Position numbers and translations under genes: made by a program. A stretch of 64,000 bases of DNA from Isoetes taiwanensis. Its lineage: Eukaryota > Streptophyta > Lycopodiopsida > Isoetales > Isoetaceae. The first letter of the stretch is position 1; each line of letters opens with the position of its first letter. The notes under the pieces were generated by a model. It was not told the DNA's origin, made no database searches, and saw nothing but the letters and a program-made list of their open reading frames with translations. The stretch spans positions 3,560,488 to 3,624,487 of the forward strand of contig JAJEKV010000050.1 of the NCBI GenBank assembly GCA_021234155.1, written 5' to 3'. Below are positions 33,261 through 43,958 of this stretch, piece by piece.

Positions 33261-34860
33261 CAGCAATGAGCTTGCTATGTTCTTTCTTGCATTGGGTCCT
33301 AGAGATCTTGGTCTCCAATGATAGGACTCCATTCAATTGAATTCAATTCCTTGCTAGATTGTTCTAGAAACTTGGGTACATTGCCAATAAGACATATTTA
33401 TTAATCAAATTGCAATTGAAGAGGTTATGAAACCACAAATAGCTTAATTGTTTTAGGACATATAATTTGCTATGCTTCAATTGGTGCATCTTGGAGAGAA
33501 TTATTCGAGAAGAACCTATTCTACTATGTAACAATGATGTATGGCACATGTTTTATCAGAGCAAAAAGTTGAATTTTCTCAAGAACAAGTGTACACATGC
33601 ACATTAAAATGATCTAATTTATTGTATAATTTGGTAATATTCAATTTGTGTCATAAATCTATAAACAAAAATGGCGAGTTCTAAGTTATAACCCACCCAT
33701 TGTACTGTTAACTTTTGCAATGTTGTTGTGTTGATATAACATTATCTTGGCTGCCACATAAAAGATATGACAGAAAAGTTATGGAGCCTTAAGAGTGGTT
33801 TGAGATCACATACCTAAGAGTTCCAATTGTTAGCCAATGACTTTTGGTTTATCTGCAAAGTGTTAATGATAGGATTGGATTGAATGAAATACCCAATGCC
33901 ATTATTTATTAGCAATTATTGTTACAACTCTTTCTGTATGTCTCTTAAAATCCTACCTAATCATTTTAACCCTTATGGACCTAGAGCCTAGGTAGGACAT
34001 CTTCGTAGTATGTTTTGATGTATGATGCATCTTGCACAACGGATGATGGAACTGCTGCCCTTACATCTGTTAATATTTATGTGTTTAGTTAGTTCTAGTT
34101 AGTTGTATTGATTTGTCTAACCATTAGATTCGACCTAGTAAAGGATTTAGCAATTTGACATTGTCCTTCGCCCAATAACTTGGACCCATCAAAAGTGACA
34201 TAAGGATTAGTTGGAGGGCTGCAATTACGTTAGATTCATGATTTAGGATTGGGCACCTCATGTAATCTTTAAGTCATGAGAGGCATCAATGATTTACTTC
34301 TAATCATTCTAATATTTGGAGTTTGTTTTAAAGGGTCTCTCGGTACCCAAACTTGAATGCTATACAAAGCAAAGAGCTTTAGTCTTCACGGGACCGTTGC
34401 AAATCCTTACAAATTACGTTACTGTCGCTCTAAATGCTTATGAACTTTTTTGCATACCAAGTACAAACCACCAATTCACCAAAAAAAAAAGGGGTGAGGG
34501 AGGTGAGGGGGGGGGAGGGAGGGAGGGAGGGATGCGTCGGCCACATGCTTGCCAAAATACCCATCTCTCGTCTTATACAACTCCTCTCAGAATTATACGT
34601 ATTTTTCTGGGAGGAGAGGAGAGAAGGCTGTCTCTCGAGGTTTAACAGCGTCGGTTAGGCCTCAATATTTGGTTGCCCACCGAAGAACTAGTCCATCGAT
34701 CCATTTCGGTAGGGCAGACTTTTGTGGGATAATTCCCCTTCAAATTTGAACCGGTCTCCAAAATGTGGGATATTTCTTTCCCTGTTCCAACTGGTATGTA
34801 AGCTTTGTGGGATATTTCGTTTGCCATGTTTCTTGCGTAGGGTTTCATTTGCCGACCGTT

Positions 34861-36170
34861 CTATCATGGATCCAGTGATTCTTGGCCTGATTGCCATGCT
34901 TTTGCGGGCTCTTACAATCGGATTTGCCTTTCAAAGGTTCTGTTTGCAACTTATTGAGCTCAATGAGCTTAAAGATCCAATGATTCTGTTTCATGGCGAT
35001 GATTTGCAAGAAAATAATAGTATCTTCTTCTGTGCTGCCTCAGCTTTGATGTTAGCTGGATCCTGCTGGGTTGGAAGGCCATCTAGAAGATTCTGGAATT
35101 CCAAGGCAAAGAACACAATGGGATAATATAGATAACCATGCATGGAATTATCTGCCTTCTTTTGAAGATGATATGTGGCACCAATTTTACAGAATGAAAA
35201 GGGACAATTTTGAGAGACTAGACGGTTTAGTGGTCCCCTATTTGAGCAGACCAGGGGTCAAGGTTAGGCCCCCCGTTGATCCTAGGAAGGCTGTTGCCAT
35301 GGTTCTTTACTTTCTGTCACATAGTGACATGCCTTTGCATGTGGGACAGAGATTTTATGTTGGCAAAGCTACAATGCAGAAATATACTAAAAAAACTACA
35401 CTAGTGTTGGCCTCGAAGATAATGCTTTATAAAAGGTTTGTTGCCATGCCTTCTGGAGCAAGACTAACTCAATGTATAAAGGAATTTCATGATGCAACAG
35501 GATTGCCAAATGTATATGGTGCTGTTGATGGTTCCCACATTTTTTTTTATGGAGGAAACCCAAAAAGAGTGACAAAGGTGATGACTATTATAGTCGATAT
35601 AGAAGGCACTCATGTCTTTCGCAAGGTATTGTCATACACAACAGGTTGTTTATAAATGTCTGTTTACAAGAACAGGATCAGTCCGTGACTCAAATCAGTT
35701 AAAGAAGAGTTCCATATACAAGAGAATTTTGCAAGAACCAATAGTAACTTTAAGTTGTAGAAAATTGACGAAAGGTCAACCCACTGACGACCAAATCCAG
35801 GTTAACATTCTTCCACTTTTACTTGGTGATTTTTCCTATGTTGCCAGACCCTTCCTTCTGAAAGTCTTTCCACAGAATCATAGTCCTTATGAAAAGTTTA
35901 ACGAAAGGATTTGCAGGGGTAGAGTTTGTGTGGAAAATGGGTTTGAAATTGTCAATGAGAAATTCAGAATTCTCGCCTGTGCATGTTGGAAAGGCCTCCA
36001 AAATCATACATGCAGCTTGTGTGTTTTGGAACTTCTGCATTATGGAAGACATGGAATGGAACATGTTGCCAATTGAAGAAGAACTTGAATCAGTTTATTA
36101 CTATGAAACTGAAGCTATGAACACCAGTCTAAAAAAACAAAGGAGATCAGATGAGGCATGTGTTGTTTGA
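34861..36170 (+). pseudogene. PIF/Harbinger transposase (DDE_Tnp_4), frameshifted
   Basis: The enzyme would excise and reinsert the transposon. The N-terminal part (34866-35126, MDPVILGLIAMLLRALTIGF) changes frame near 35120. The middle (35071-35655) has FERLDGLVVPYLSRPGVKV and the first catalytic Asp in NVYGAVDGSHIFF. Another frame change near 35650 leads to the second Asp in TGSVRDSNQLKKSSIY, and then LPLLLGDFSYVARPFLL. The Glu lies in CVENGFEIVNEKFRIL at about 35930-35970. The last part (KIIHAACVFWNFCIMEDMEW) is in a third frame. The DDE residues are present but the gene is broken at least three times, unless short introns explain a junction. Confidence 0.78.
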
Positions 36171-37493
36171 AAACTTGGATCGCCATTGTTGCTGTAGAAT
36201 CTTATGATCCTGTCAACATACTTTTTGATAATTTGTTTATGTCTTCAAGTTTTTGAATGTTATTGATTTGATCTGATCTGATACTTTAATGTATACCAGG
36301 GGGTTATGAACACAAGTAACATGACATAAACAAAGTTGAATGAGAAATTATATTCAATGTGGTACTGTATTACAACTGCAGCTGTAGTACATAAAAATGA
36401 AATTGGCCACATTTTTGGCCTGCTCCTTAAACCCTAAAAAAGTTATGTGAAATTGAAAACAAACTCTTAGCCACTCCATGACTAGTGATTTGCAATAACA
36501 GAAATAATCAGAAAGTGAAGACAAAGTAGAGAGAACCTGTCAAATAAATAACAAAACACAGTTGAAGACAAAAACATTAAAATAACAGTTGAAGACAAAA
36601 TAAAATCGGCCTTTCATTTCTCGAAATCTGTTACATACTTATGAGGTTCATTCCAGGGGCATTTCATAGCAAAAGAAGAGACATGCATGCCATTTACACT
36701 TAAAAGCTTTATAAAAAAGACAAAAAAAACATAGCAAAAGAAATAAAAACAAGGCAGGGGGGTTTGTTCTCCACATCATATCACACAGAGGCTCCTCTTC
36801 TTCTTAACCACAAAGCTCACAGGTTTGTGTCACCGTTTTTATTTTATGCAGAGCCCATTTCCCATGACGCTGCATGTAAACACACTCCACATGGGCCTTC
36901 TGCTTCAAAGGTGCAACTTCAACCCAAGCAGTAATCTCAGGTTCCAGGGTAACTCCCATATCCAAAAAGGTCATCACAGCCCATAGTGTCAAAGAGCAAT
37001 GAATCACTTTGTGGCTGATAACTTCAACTTCTTCACTTTCCTCTTCAATAGTTGGCCCTGGTGTACTTCAACCACTGGATTTGTAGGCTGCGACATGCTG
37101 GAGGAGGAAGACTCTTCAACAACTTCTTCACTTGAAGTTTCGGGCCAAGATATAACTTGAGGTCTCGTAGGAGGCAGAAGAATCTACAGGGTTAGAATAC
37201 TCCCCTAGGGAGTATTCTTCAGATCGAGTCCGGTGGCTAGAGATGGAAGACAGAGGGCTAAGCGAATTCTTGGATGCTTTGGTCTAGCCATTTTTTTTAT
37301 GAATGGCTTGTGCGTAGGAGTGTTTTTAAAATGGGATAAATTGACAAGGCTAGCATTTAATGATAAATTCTACGATATCTCTATGCCTAGATTGAAGTAC
37401 CAATCATTGAATATTAAGACAGTTAACCAATTTGAGATAGTTGCAAATTATTCATTTGAAATAACAGAATGTAGGAAAGTGAAAATCATACCT
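36171..37493. other. Region between the two Harbinger genes
   Basis: AT-rich, about 1.3 kb. A 67-codon minus ORF (37007-36804) is not recognised. No terminator or further domain is visible. Confidence 0.35.
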
Positions 37494-38525
37494 TTATTCT
37501 TTGTGCTTGGCTGCCAGTTTGGCAATTTCAAGAAGTGTGCCCTTGATCATCTGACATATGCCCTGAGTCATTGCTGCAATAGATTCAACAATCTTCAAAC
37601 TATTGGCAAATCGAATGGTCTCTAATTCCCTTACCAACTCCAGTTTCTTTGCAGATTCTTCCTTCATAAAATCCAATTTCTTGACCTCAGTGTCTCCAAA
37701 AGTGCTTGCCATTTGTGAAATTCCAATAGCAATGTCTTCATCAATCTGCAACCTGAACTTCTTTCTTCCAGTAGGCTTTCCACAAACTCCAGGTTGATTG
37801 CATGCTGCAGATCTGGGGCTGGAGGAATCTGTGTTATTACTTGTTGGTGTTCGATTGTTTGGTATATCATGCATTCTGGGGCTTCCTGAATTATCCATGT
37901 TGACATTGACATTGGGAGTGTCTTCAGTACTCTCAAAAGGATCAGCAAGGGCAGTGTCGGATCCAGCTGTTTCATAGAAACTGTTAGAAAAGTTAGTGTG
38001 CAAATTTGTTGCTTCAAAAGCTTCATTCCCAAAGTCCCCATCATCCCCAGCCCCTGGAATGGGGTTATCTGATGTCACTCCATACTTGACTTCTTCCATT
38101 CTTTCATACCACTGCCAACTTGAAGGCTCTGAACCCGTATGACTAGAAGCCTCTTTCTCATCCTTGAATTTCGCTTGAAGTTTATCCAATTTGTTTTTCA
38201 GTTCCACTAATCCACCAACAATTGGCTGTAATTTCACTAGAATTTCTCTCCACTGTGTATTAGAAAGATTCAGACTACCATTAACAACCAATTTCATCTC
38301 ATTCAGGAGGTTCAAGAAGGTAGAAACACCCTGATCTATCCATTGGATTGGAGTCTTCCTATTCTTTATGTCAATTTGCTTGGGATTTTCTTTTTCTTGA
38401 ACAACAAGAGCCATTGAATTCTCGGCCTGAGAAGATTCACTCACAATACTGGCAGGTGCTTGGATTTCGCTGAGAACCCTCTTTTGTTGTTGGAATTGTC
38501 TCAGAATTTGTCTCGAAGTCCACAT
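37494..38525 (-). CDS. Myb/SANT-like DNA-binding partner of the Harbinger transposase
   Basis: PIF/Harbinger elements carry a second protein with a Myb/SANT-like domain that binds the ends and helps the transposase enter the nucleus. This open frame of 343 codons has the domain at residues about 63-150. Key features are QWIDQGVSTFLNLLNEMK, the helix LNLSNTQWREILVKLQPIV, VELKNKLDKLQAKFK, and SSWQWYERMEEVKYG. A Ser/Asn/Asp-rich linker follows, then a basic patch (GKPTGRKKFRLQIDED) and a coiled-coil-like C-terminus (VKKLDFMKEESAKKLELVRE). It is intact, unlike the transposase. Another ATG upstream at about 38571 is in a different frame. A domesticated host gene is an alternative reading. Confidence 0.65.
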   Translation of the reverse strand: MWTSRQILRQFQQQKRVLSEIQAPASIVSESSQAENSMALVVQEKENPKQIDIKNRKTPIQWIDQGVSTFLNLLNEMKLVVNGSLNLSNTQWREILVKLQPIVGGLVELKNKLDKLQAKFKDEKEASSHTGSEPSSWQWYERMEEVKYGVTSDNPIPGAGDDGDFGNEAFEATNLHTNFSNSFYETAGSDTALADPFESTEDTPNVNVNMDNSGSPRMHDIPNNRTPTSNNTDSSSPRSAACNQPGVCGKPTGRKKFRLQIDEDIAIGISQMASTFGDTEVKKLDFMKEESAKKLELVRELETIRFANSLKIVESIAAMTQGICQMIKGTLLEIAKLAAKHKE

Positions 38526-39079
38526 TCATGGAAATCTGCCCTGTCATCTTTTGGATCCTCCTTGAATCCATTTTCTCAATACGAGGAGGTACAAAGCATT
38601 TGTTACTTGCTGGTAGATCTAGTTGCCTTAGACATTAGACTTTACAGATTTCAAGCTAAGCAACCAAGAAACAATATCTGTTGTAATAGAATTTGATATC
38701 AGAACAACGTAAAATTGAATCGAATTGAACTAATAAGGATTGAACAGGCTAAAAAATACTTCCAGACCGTAAATCAGCAAGGCAGATCGAAGAATTAATG
38801 GGAATTCAAGGATTTGCGCGGCATTGAAGACCAAGAAACAAGGGAAAATGGCGCTCCAGAATTTCAATGAGGGAATGTTTTCGATGATGATTTTCAGGCG
38901 ACATAATTTTAGGGGGTTGTTAAGTTAGTGGTTAATGGAAACGCTCCTAACGACTGTTAGGGCCGAATCATCTCTCAAGGTGAGAGCTGGGTCTTTCCAC
39001 TCTCACCCATCTCTCATAATCTCTCACCTCCCTCTCGTATTCTCTCACATGCTCTCTAAGTCAGCATGTGGCCAAGGAG

Positions 39080-40690
39080 GGAGGGAGGGAGGGAGAGAGA
39101 GGGCATGCATGCCACTTGCAGATTTGGCAATAATTCATTCATAACCTTGTCCCATGCTAGGCACTACAAATCCATTGCCAAACATTGTGCAAGCTTGAAG
39201 CCGGCTGCATTCAAATATTTATTGTTTGGTGGTGTGATCTCTAAATTGACTCAATTGCCGATAGCAACCTATCCATCAATCATGCATACTCTATGAATAT
39301 ACAAGAGAAATATTGCCTCTTGAAACGGGGGTCATTTCCAAGAAATTGTAAGCCGAATACCGTGCAAGGTTATTCAGCTCATAAAATACAAAATTTCAAA
39401 AAAGATTTCTGGTCAGGAAGGGTATTTGGCTCATCTAGTTCTCTGATCTATTCTATAAGTCGAATATCTACCTTTGAGGTATTCGATCTTAGCACATGAA
39501 CAACTGCCCATAGCTTTGGATTAGGATTTTTCGTACTGAGTTTTGCCAAATTCGTCATGAGGAGCTCACCGCCCAGTATCACATACATGATTGTTTATTC
39601 GCACGATTAGTTCGCACTTGCTTTAATTTTGTTTAATCTTGCTGTTGATTATGAAGAGAAAATCTCATCTTCTTTCATGAAGGCCGATTGGCATTAAAAA
39701 AATGCCATATGCAAGATTGCTAATATTGATTAGTGTTCTTGAATCCTAACAAAGAGTATCTAACGAACAAACTATAAAAGGCGCATCTAATGATTCTAGG
39801 TATTCGACATATGAAATACAATGCTGATTTAGAAGAGTCTAATACCTTAGTTTTAGGGGAAAGCCATTTGGCAAAGTAGTTTTGTTTTATTAGTTTGGTA
39901 GGTATTCGACTTATGTAATATCAGCTTGAAACTCCAAGCTTACTTGCCACTGTGCAGTCCGATTCACAGCTCAAAATGGTATCTGCAGTCTTGCTAGCAT
40001 TGGCCGCTCTTGCTGATGAAGATTCAACCTATAGAAGAGTCATTTGACTTGGTGCCCGCATGCCCTCATTTTTGTATTCTGGTTGCATTTTACAGGAATG
40101 TGTTGCAAAGAAAACTAGGAAGCCCAATTTTTTTATTTTCAGCTTTATCCTCACTAGAAGAAATAGAGAGAAGGGGAATATGGGTGTTCAATAACCTTGA
40201 GCTGAAACCACGAGTCTATTATTCCTATTTCAGGAGTCTAATACCTTTTCTGAAATCCAACCCCAAATCTGGAGCTGATAAAACCATCGATGAATATGCT
40301 TAAGGTTGGCTGAAATCCTGCGAATATGCTATCCCCACACATTTGCCCAAGAGGGTCCAAAAAGGAAAGGATCGACAAGATGATGGTCAAAAACTTGCCT
40401 TGCTCGTGAAAAGAGGGTATTAGGGCGGTGTCGGTGGTGACCCACATACTAAAAAGTGGCGCCTTCTCCTCCACCCTGCTGCTTTGTTCTTGTTTTTTCA
40501 TTTCCGATCCTCTGATCAAATACCCATCTCAGTCTTTTTTTTCTCGCCTCAACTCGATCCTCTGAGCAGTAGGGTTTAAGGCCTGTCACCTGCTATTTTG
40601 GGTGCCTTTGTTTGAAATGATCAGATGCAGAAGTTTGGATTTTTTTGGCCCTCTTGGTTGCTCCCGACTGTACCTTGAAATGGTTTATTG
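39080..40690. other. Non-coding region upstream of the intact host gene
   Basis: No convincing coding frame or known repeat. The part close to 40690 is presumably promoter of the plus-strand gene. Confidence 0.4.
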
Positions 40691-40696
40691 GGTTTG

Positions 40697-40704
40697 TATA
40701 TATA
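40697..40704 (+). promoter_or_regulatory. Candidate TATA box of the At4g15545-like gene
   Basis: TATATATA lies 62 bp before the ATG, giving a predicted start of transcription near 40730 and a short 5' UTR. Position and sequence fit a plant core promoter; no expression data. Confidence 0.45.
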
Positions 40705-40765
40705 GACGGAGATCGAGTTAAATCCTTGCTGGGTTCATCGTATCTGGTTTGTTAAATTCTCAGAG

Positions 40766-43700
40766 ATGATCAAGGATAACGGGCATAGCCTGGGAAATAA
40801 TGGGGCCGATTTTGGTCTCCCGGATGAGCTCCTTTCTTTTCTTCCGGCTGATCCATACGAACAGCTTGATATTGCAAGAAAAATTACTTCCATGGCCGTA
40901 GCGTCTCGTGTGTCGAGACTAGAATCAGAGACTGGAAGGCTAAGGCAGAGGCTTGCTGAGAAGGAACGCACCGTAATCGACTTGCAGCAAAAACTCGTTG
41001 AGGTTGAGCACACTCTCGAAGAAACCACTACTCGTCTTTCTCATGCATTGGATGAACAGGTCCGAATATGTCTTTTCCTTTGATTCTTTTTCGGTGGTGC
41101 AATTTTGTGCAAAGCTGAAACCCGTCCTTTCTGCATATCTAGAGTAGAAATGACCGACCTTGCGAGGGTATCTCTTTGAATGAGCTAAACCTTTTCTCAG
41201 TTATTAGCTTCTTTAGCAACTTGCCCGTTAGTGGAGCGAATAGAATAGAACTAAGCATCTTTCCTGTTGGAGGTCAGAGTGCTCACTGTCCAATTATTAT
41301 TGATTGGGGTTCCAGCCATGTTCCTTTTTTGCAAAATAAACAGTGAAAGCGTATTGCATGAATTATTACTGTGCCTAGAACGGGTTTGGATTTCATTTGA
41401 GAAGCTTTGGAAGTTTCAGCTGATGCAAGTGCGCTTGGGGAACTTTGCAGAATTTAAAAGGTGACATTGGCTTTTTGTTACGTCTTTTTGAGGTGAAAGG
41501 ACATGTCAAGCAGAGTTATGCAATTTTAGTGGCTGAAAGAGTAAAATAAGCTGGAAGATCTTTACACTGTTATGCCATTTATCTTCCAGAAGTTGGGAAT
41601 ATCTTTGAGTAGAGGTCATGAATTCTTTGGACCTGTTATAGTTGGATGTTTTATGTAAGAAGGATGTTTGAAATAAAATGATTTCTATTACTGTTTCTGT
41701 GGTTTGTCATTTCATATTTACTAACTTATATTCTCAAACAAGTCTTTTTGTTACGAAGTGAGTTATTGGTATGCAAGTTGACACTGTTCTGTGATTGGGG
41801 TATGATTGCAGATGAAACTGACAAACGAGAGGAACACACTCTCAGCATCTGTCAGAAAATTAAACAGGGATGTTGCAAAGGTACTTTTTGTGCATTTATT
41901 TTATGTTTTTCTGGCCTGTTCTATTATATGGATTGATTCTGTATTTTAAAAAACTCAAAACACTCGATGAATTTTGCCTCTTTATTGCAACTGCAACAGA
42001 AATGTTAACGATGTAAAAGAAAATCAATGGCTTGTTCTAGGTCTGGAATGTACTCAGGGACATTCCTCGTACATGATATGTTAACATATAGCCATGGTGC
42101 ATGGAAAAGGCAGGGATCTTGATCCTTCTAAGAATAAATCGAATGTTTTTAAAAAAGGGGTTGGATAATGAGATAATGGGGCCTAAGATCTGCTTTGCTG
42201 CTGGCTAGTATGGTAACATATTTGATAAGTGTGCAGTTCATTGGAAGTTATAAGGTATTTGCATGCACCTTTCCTCCAAAAAACAAATGGTATGCTCTAG
42301 ATAGTATTGTTTGATGCTTTGAGGGGAAGTTCTGAAGTAATGAAATGATATATTCATGATCTCCTAACTGTTCTCATATTTATCTTCTAACTTTTACTTC
42401 TGCATACAGCTGGAGACATTCAAAAGGACATTAATGCAGTCGTTGCAGGAAGATGATGATCCTCCAAATGTAAGTGCTACTGCAGGAATATAAATAAATA
42501 AATAAATATTGATGATCCTGTCGATGTCATTGTTGAATATAATAGTTATCTAGGATTTTGTACATGGTTAAATCCTTTGCAGACAAGTCTTAGCCATTTC
42601 ACTATTCAGACTATTGTCCTCCTTTGTCTACCATTTCTGGAAGAAAACAATGAACTCCTTTCTCAGGTCACCTAGGCCTTACTCTAATACCTTATTCTGA
42701 AACTTGGTAGTCTGTCTCCTTTCATTTTCTTGCGAGGATCCAAATCAGTGAAACAGCCTCCTCTTTACAAAAACTTATTTGGATACCAGATATTTAGGCT
42801 ACTTTAACTCTTGTGGCCCTTTTGATGTTTTGAGCAGCTATGATGTGAAATGCTGGGACACGTTGCTAATCTCTTGTTAAACGTTCTATTTTACAACAGA
42901 AATTAGAGAACATTGAAAAGCTAGCTATGTCTCGTGCATCGGCCCTTGATACACCAGCAAGAAGTGACTATGCTTCTAATGGCGGGTTGTCTTCTTCGAG
43001 GGGTGACAATGTTTCTAATGGTGGGTCATCTTCTTTGTAAGTAAATTATGGAATGTAGAAGAAGCAAAAGGTATGGTGTTTATTTGATAGATTTCAGTAG
43101 GCTAAGGGGAATCAACAAGTAAAATTTGACAGGTTGAACAGATTTTGCTCTCACGTCAATTTTCATATGGGATAAAATACTTATAATCTGAAGAAGACAT
43201 CAATGATATTTCTGAATTAGTTTCGCATGAGTTTAAGATCAGGGCATAATATATAGGGCATCATACTAAAGTATTTGCATTTCAGGGACAAGATCTCAAG
43301 GCGTCTTTCCGCCAAATTCACATCTCACACCATCTGATTCACCAAAGAAATTGGGGGGGCCAGCCTCACCCAGAAGGCAATCTGCCCCTGGTTCACCAAG
43401 ACGACAAGCTTCAAGCGAGACACGATTCCGCTTACCCTTTTCACAACCAGCTAGCAATTTCCCAACGGCTCCAAATTCCCCTCCACCTGCTGGTTCTCTT
43501 CCAGGTGCAAATTTGGTAGGAGTTTTTCATTTTGTAGAGTCTTGAAGTCACTCAATTCTTGAAACCACTTCTGTTTGGCAGTTCGAACTCCTAAGGTTGA
43601 TGGTAAAGAGTTCTTTCGTCAAGCAAGGTATTTTTTTTTTTTGGTTGGCTAATTTTAATCTGTTGATGCAGTAATCTAGTGGAGGATTAAGAAATTAGTT

Positions 43701-43958
43701 TGTCTTCTTGCAGGAGTAGGCTTTCTTATGAACAATTTAGTGCATTTCTGACCAACATCAAAGAACTTAATGCACACAGGCAGACTAGGGAGGTCCGTCT
43801 CAAAGCTATTATTTTTTGTACTCCACATGGTGAAATGTTCTAATAACATCCGAGTGTTACAGGAAACAATGAAGAAAGCAAGTGAGATATTTGGGCTTGA
43901 GAATAAAGATCTGTATGCATCATTTGAGGGGCTGCTAAGCCGTCATCTTCCTACTTGA
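40766..43958 (+). CDS. At4g15545-like (NAIP-type) coiled-coil protein, 8 exons
   Basis: This is an intact host gene. Exons read 40766-41059, 41812-41880, 42410-42469, 42900-43020 (or 43036), 43286 (or 43293)-43504, 43582-43627, 43714-43792 and 43863-43958. Most introns are GT-AG with phase agreement throughout, giving about 327-330 residues, the usual family length. The N-terminus (LPDELLSFLPADPYEQLD, ARKITSMAVASRVSRLE) leads into a coiled coil (about residues 50-120). A Ser/Pro-rich middle (SPRRQSAPGSPRRQ) follows, then the conserved C-terminal block (VDGKEFFRQARSRLSYEQF, ELNAHRQTREETMKKASEIF). Arabidopsis members are described as NAI2-interacting proteins of the ER-body system; that role here is by family only. 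There are two frame-compatible choices for the exon 4/5 junction. Confidence 0.88.

Larger units (their letters stand above)
28640..34490. other. Largely non-coding region
   Basis: AT-rich, no long frames. It contains possible exon remnants near 28830-29145 and 29562-29873, a short GC-rich island at about 31715-31870 without coding signal, and one copy of a dispersed repeat at about 32745-33260. No RNA gene was recognised. Confidence 0.4.
34539..39073. mobile_element. PIF/Harbinger DNA transposon, two-gene, degenerate
   Basis: A DDE transposase relic on plus (34861-36170) and a Myb/SANT-like ORF on minus (38525-37494) face each other, the usual convergent two-gene layout of PIF/Harbinger elements. 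Candidate terminal inverted repeats are GGCCACATGCT at 34539-34549 and AGCATGTGGCC at 39063-39073. The expected 3 bp TAA/TTA target duplication is not present there, so the ends are tentative. The gene content is much surer than the boundaries. Confidence 0.6.

Noticed and set aside
34539-39073. Confident Harbinger boundaries
   Set aside because: The 11 bp inverted match is short and no TAA/TTA duplication flanks it, so the ends remain a candidate only.
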